DNA from: JAIQFR01 sp041494445
GTDB taxonomy: Bacteria; Acidobacteriota; Polarisedimenticolia; Polarisedimenticolales; JAIQFR01
Length of the DNA stretch: 43,230 nt
Reading direction: 5' to 3'
Assembly: GCA_041494445.1 (NCBI GenBank)
Contig: JBGQAU010000016.1
Span: 1 to 43,230 of the forward strand
In this document: one piece after another, positions 42,445 through 43,230 of the stretch
Numbering within the stretch: the first letter of the stretch is position 1
How the letters are laid out: each line of letters starts with the position of its first letter
The notes under the pieces: model-generated
What the model saw: the letters and a program-made list of their open reading frames with translations, nothing else
What the model was told of the DNA's origin: nothing
Databases searched by the model: none
Translations under genes and position numbers: made by a program

Positions 42445-42466
42445 CCGCCGCCCCGTGGGGCGGCGG
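42445..42466 (+). promoter_or_regulatory. Strong leader hairpin directly before the gdhA ribosome binding site
   Basis: CCGCCGCCCC (42445-42454) and GGGGCGGCGG (42457-42466) form a perfect 10-bp inverted repeat with only GT between (effectively a CGTG loop). GATC at 42441-42444 and 42469-42472 can extend the stem past a 2-nt bulge. The Shine-Dalgarno GGAGGGAG (42473-42480) starts at the base of this hairpin, six bases before the ATG. Such a structure could set translation or mRNA stability. Confidence 0.6.
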
Positions 42467-42486
42467 CAGATCGGAGGGAGAGCCCC

Positions 42487-43230
42487 ATGGCGGATTACGT
42501 CCAGTCGTTGATGGCCGGGGTGAAGGCGAAGAACCCGGCGGAGCCGGAGTTCCACCAGGCCGTGCAGGAGGTCGTCGAGTCCCTCGCGCTCGTGATGGAC
42601 CGCCACCCCGAGTACCGCTCGGCGAAGATCCTCGAGAGGATCATCGAGCCTGAGCGGCTGCTCATGTTCCGTGTCCCGTGGCAGGACGACCAGGGGAACT
42701 ACCAGGTGAACCGCGGGTTCCGCATCGAGATGAACAGCGCGATCGGCCCCTACAAGGGCGGCCTCAGGTTCCACCCGTCGGTGAACCTCGGCATCCTCAA
42801 GTTCCTGGCGTTCGAGCAGGTGTTCAAGAACGCGCTGACCACGCTGCCCATGGGCGGCGGCAAGGGCGGCTCCGACTTCGACCCCAAGGGCAAGAGCGAC
42901 AACGAGGTCATGCGCTTCTGCCAGGCATTCATGAGCGAACTGTTCCGCCACATCGGACCCGACACCGACGTCCCCGCGGGCGACATCGGCGTGGGCGGCC
43001 GCGAGGTCGGCTTCCTCTTCGGACAGTACAAGAAACTCACGAACTCCTACACCGGCGTCCTGACGGGCAAGGGGCTGGAGTGGGGCGGCTCGCTGGTGCG
43101 CACCGAGGCGACGGGGTACGGCCTGGCGTATTTCGTGAGCCGGATGCTCGAGGCCCGCGGGATGAGCTGGAAGGGCTTGAACGTCGTGATCAGCGGCTCG
43201 GGCAACGTGGCGATCTACGCGGTGCAGAAG
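42487..43230 (+). CDS. gdhA: Glutamate dehydrogenase, GdhA type (3' end cut off by window)
   Basis: The first 248 residues of a hexameric glutamate dehydrogenase are seen. It interconverts glutamate and 2-oxoglutarate plus ammonia with NAD(P). Motifs are PYKGGLRFHPSV, the catalytic-lysine region LPMGGGKGGSDFDPKGKS, PAGDIGVGGREVGFLFGQY, TGYGLAYFV and the start of the Rossmann domain VVISGSGNVAIYA. The length and the GGKGGSDFDPKG form match the NADP-dependent short (about 450-residue) class. The ATG at 42487 has a near-perfect Shine-Dalgarno. The C-terminus lies beyond the window. Confidence 0.96.
   Translation, partial: MADYVQSLMAGVKAKNPAEPEFHQAVQEVVESLALVMDRHPEYRSAKILERIIEPERLLMFRVPWQDDQGNYQVNRGFRIEMNSAIGPYKGGLRFHPSVNLGILKFLAFEQVFKNALTTLPMGGGKGGSDFDPKGKSDNEVMRFCQAFMSELFRHIGPDTDVPAGDIGVGGREVGFLFGQYKKLTNSYTGVLTGKGLEWGGSLVRTEATGYGLAYFVSRMLEARGMSWKGLNVVISGSGNVAIYAVQK

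Overview
The window is 43 kb of very GC-rich, densely packed bacterial chromosome. It holds 39 protein genes, no rRNA, tRNA, CRISPR array or mobile element, and no gap above 190 bases. A VWFA-related secreted protein of the kind abundant in Acidobacteriota (36284-38350), the GC content, the GTG/TTG starts and the mix of central metabolism suggest an acidobacterium or a near relative; this is an inference from gene content, not a phylogeny. Both ends cut through genes: a metallophosphoesterase on the left and gdhA on the right.

Region 1 (1-5357, minus strand) is an operon for corrinoid methyl transfer. In transcription order it encodes a nicotinamidase-like hydrolase, an MttB-family methyltransferase without pyrrolysine, a stand-alone methionine-synthase activation-domain protein, a corrinoid protein, a zinc homocysteine S-methyltransferase and a membrane metallophosphoesterase. 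It looks like a methionine synthase whose folate module has been replaced by a demethylase of quaternary amines, and it is my best candidate for an undescribed system.

Region 2 (5358-6131) is a divergent promoter region with a 15-bp tandem duplication, followed by a secreted cohesin-domain protein. Region 3 (6142-16633, minus) is a long glycogen and glycolysis operon: GH57 glycosidase, a phosphofructokinase with PPi-type residues, GalT-like protein, GlgA, a histidine kinase, a CheY-like regulator, GlgC and thioredoxin reductase. A perfect TATAAT lies upstream of it.

Region 4 (16722-27201) holds an adenosine deaminase gene broken by one missing base, a secreted protein with three Ig-like repeats, a cytidylate-kinase-like protein, an ABC transporter/mdh/M1-peptidase/PspC operon, an unrecognised secreted protein with an internal repeat, and an SDR. 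Region 5 (27244-31237) holds thiol peroxidase, a divergent RelA/SpoT-synthetase-like protein, a short/branched-chain acyl-CoA dehydrogenase and an SDR without the usual YxxxK.

Region 6 (31417-36173) encodes late haem synthesis (HemE, HemN, HemY) and a YdfG-like SDR. Region 7 (36284-43230) holds the VWFA-related protein, a small membrane protein, a zinc-ribbon rhomboid protease, a secreted alkaline-phosphatase-superfamily enzyme, a NarL-type regulator and gdhA, whose leader has a strong hairpin abutting the ribosome binding site.
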